A DNA stretch of 13,888 nucleotides from Clostridiales bacterium. GTDB lineage: Bacteria > Bacillota > Clostridia > Oscillospirales > QAMX01. Where the stretch lies: positions 1 through 13,888 of the forward strand of contig DUUG01000043.1 of NCBI GenBank assembly GCA_012841675.1, written 5' to 3'. The notes beneath the pieces are model-generated. The model saw only the letters and a program-made list of their open reading frames with translations, ran no database searches and was not told where the DNA came from. The number at the start of each line of letters is the position of its first letter. Within the stretch, counting starts at the first letter, position 1. This document shows positions 12,798 to 13,888 of the stretch, one piece after another. Position numbers and translations under genes: made by a program.

Positions 12798-13705
12798 TTC
12801 CTTTTGCTCGGTGAAACAGAGGAAGGCTCGATGCTTTTTCGGTATTTCCCCGGGGGCATTCCCTCGTTTTGCTTGAAAAACCGGTTAAAATACTGCTCGT
12901 TGGCAAATCCTAGAATGTCAGAAATCTGCCGAATGGAATAGGAAGGGTCTTTCAGCAGTTCTTTTGCCTTTTTCAGTTTCACATCGGAAATCAAGCGCTT
13001 CACCGTGACGCCAAACTGCCGCTTGACAATCCGCTGTACCTGTTTTTCGCTTAGGTTCATGTATTTTGCAATGGAGGAGACAAACAACTGATCCGGCGGC
13101 GTATTTTCAATATATTCCGAAATGGTAAAGCTTCGCCGATCATCTAAGGAATACTTCTGGCTGACAGAGTATTCCGCTTTGGGGCTTTGTGACAGAGAGC
13201 GGGCTATTTCCCACAAAATCCGCATAAGGTTTAGCTTGATAATGGAAAGATAGCCGCTGACTTTCTCGGTGGCCTCCTGCAAGCACTCTATAAACAGCGC
13301 CTGTATTTCCTGGGGCAGGAGAAACACCGCCGGGGCTTTCCTTTCAAAAGCCGCCTGTATAAATGCCGCTTCCGGATCCTCTTGGAGCCTTGTTAAGCTC
13401 ACATTCAAAACAAAGCGCAAGTGGCGCTGTCCCGTTTCGTTGATAAGCTGATGGCTTACATAGGGGCCAATGACAATCACCTGCCCCGGACGGAGCAGAA
13501 TGCGGTCGCCCTCGAATTGGAAGGCGATACTGCCTTCATGCAGATAGTGGATCTCCACATTTTTGTGGAAATGCCATTCCGGATTCGGCACCTCTGCAGC
13601 ATATACGGCTCGAAACCACTCTGCTTCCAAAAGCAAATGATCTAGCTGAAAGGAAATGTCTAGCTTTTCTAGGTTTTTTACATCTTCTGGGTTTACGTTA
13701 CTCAT
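12791..13705 (-). CDS. AraC-family transcriptional regulator (second)
   Basis: This is a 304-aa protein. The N-terminal cupin sensor (about residues 35-110) contains WHFHKNVEIHYLHEGSIAFQ and LRPGQVIVIGPYVSHQL, where the His residues and Glu-Ile-His pattern suggest a ligand pocket. The C-terminal double HTH reads LFVSSIAKYMNLSEKQVQRI and SIRQISDILGFANEQYFNRF, followed by FKQNEGMPPGKYRK and a basic tail (SPSKRKK). The ATG at 13705 has only a distant, weak ribosome-binding site (AAAGGTG, 14 bases away), so translation may be coupled to the preceding FAD-oxidoreductase gene, which ends 30 bases upstream. It likely regulates that unit. Its inducer and targets are not visible, because the operon start is outside the window. 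Confidence 0.88.
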   Translation of the reverse strand: MSNVNPEDVKNLEKLDISFQLDHLLLEAEWFRAVYAAEVPNPEWHFHKNVEIHYLHEGSIAFQFEGDRILLRPGQVIVIGPYVSHQLINETGQRHLRFVLNVSLTRLQEDPEAAFIQAAFERKAPAVFLLPQEIQALFIECLQEATEKVSGYLSIIKLNLMRILWEIARSLSQSPKAEYSVSQKYSLDDRRSFTISEYIENTPPDQLFVSSIAKYMNLSEKQVQRIVKRQFGVTVKRLISDVKLKKAKELLKDPSYSIRQISDILGFANEQYFNRFFKQNEGMPPGKYRKSIEPSSVSPSKRKK

Positions 13706-13735
13706 TTTGTACCGTCTGACACCTTTCGCAATGTA

Positions 13736-13888
13736 TTAGCGGGTAAAAGACACCTTGCTTTTATCTAACTCCGCACCGCCTTCCTTTAAGATCGCCTGCA
13801 CACGGGCCACACCGACGTTTCGAATGTCGATTCCCTCCGCCGCGGCCAGTGCCGCCGTAACGCCGGCGGCCTGCCCCGTCATGGAGCA
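13736..13888 (-). CDS. FAD-dependent oxidoreductase, C-terminal end (partial)
   Basis: Only the last 50 residues are inside the window; the gene continues beyond the right edge. The reading is CSMTGQAAGVTAALAAAEGI, then DIRNVGVARVQAILKEGGAE, then LDKSKVSFTR and a TAA stop. The MTGQAAGxxAALA segment followed by a helix ending VQAILKEGGAEL matches the C-terminus of FAD_oxidored-type (PF12831-like) flavoproteins, where it contacts the FAD. Such enzymes are often found with carbohydrate-degradation genes. It precedes an AraC-family regulator by 30 bases on the same strand. The identification rests on this short end only. Confidence 0.7.
   Translation of the reverse strand, partial: CSMTGQAAGVTAALAAAEGIDIRNVGVARVQAILKEGGAELDKSKVSFTR

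Noticed and set aside
1..13888. CRISPR array, integrated phage or defence island
   Set aside because: No regularly spaced repeats, integrase, att-like duplication next to the tRNA, capsid genes or restriction genes are visible.

Overview
The window looks like a piece of a Clostridia chromosome, most likely an Oscillospiraceae/Ruminococcaceae-type Firmicute. This is inferred from strong AGGAGG-type Shine-Dalgarno sites in front of TTG and GTG starts, sigma-A promoters, many intrinsic terminators, and protein families such as GH172 and split HMA/P-type ATPases. The left edge coincides with the end of an insertion sequence, as expected where an assembly breaks at a repeat.

Layout. (1) 1-1269: IS3-family element, IS150-like, with orfA and orfB on the minus strand. 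(2) 1296-2171: a small zinc-ribbon protein and a bacterial PH-domain protein, both minus. (3) 2351-3622: an unusual NlpC/P60 plus phosphodiester-glycosidase fusion, plus strand. (4) 3641-6138: a decaying zone. An aminoglycoside-phosphotransferase-like gene is broken by several single-base indels, and its 3' end lies in inverted orientation between 14-bp inverted repeats. Beyond an intact MFS transporter gene lies a second small gene that appears frameshifted. (5) 6225-6427: tRNA-Gly(CCC), with a promoter and two tandem terminators. (6) 6580-8881: a metal-efflux unit with a sigma-A promoter, an ArsR/SmtB-type palindromic operator, a stand-alone HMA metal-binding protein, a P1B-2 type ATPase and a terminator. 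(7) 8896-10159: a convergent minus-strand unit, ArsR-family repressor followed by a TIM-barrel sugar-phosphate isomerase/epimerase-like protein. (8) 10190-10640: an apparently structured, gene-free stretch, a small 62-aa ORF and a bidirectional terminator. (9) 10638-13888: a carbohydrate locus with an AraC regulator divergent from a GH172 (DUF2961) glycosidase, a second AraC regulator, and the C-terminal end of an FAD-dependent oxidoreductase running off the right edge.

How the genes work together (inference). The ArsR protein encoded at 9712-10101 is the natural candidate to bind the 11-2-11 palindrome at 6613-6636 and derepress HMA plus ATPase when Zn/Cd/Pb is in excess. The divergent AraC protein probably controls GH172 in response to a fructan- or arabinan-derived sugar. 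The second AraC protein belongs with the FAD oxidoreductase unit. Most intact genes here are ordinary accessory functions. The items most worth a second look are the NlpC/P60-phosphodiester glycosidase fusion, the internally inverted pseudogene, the ArsR/TIM-barrel pairing and the structured stretch near 10238-10322.
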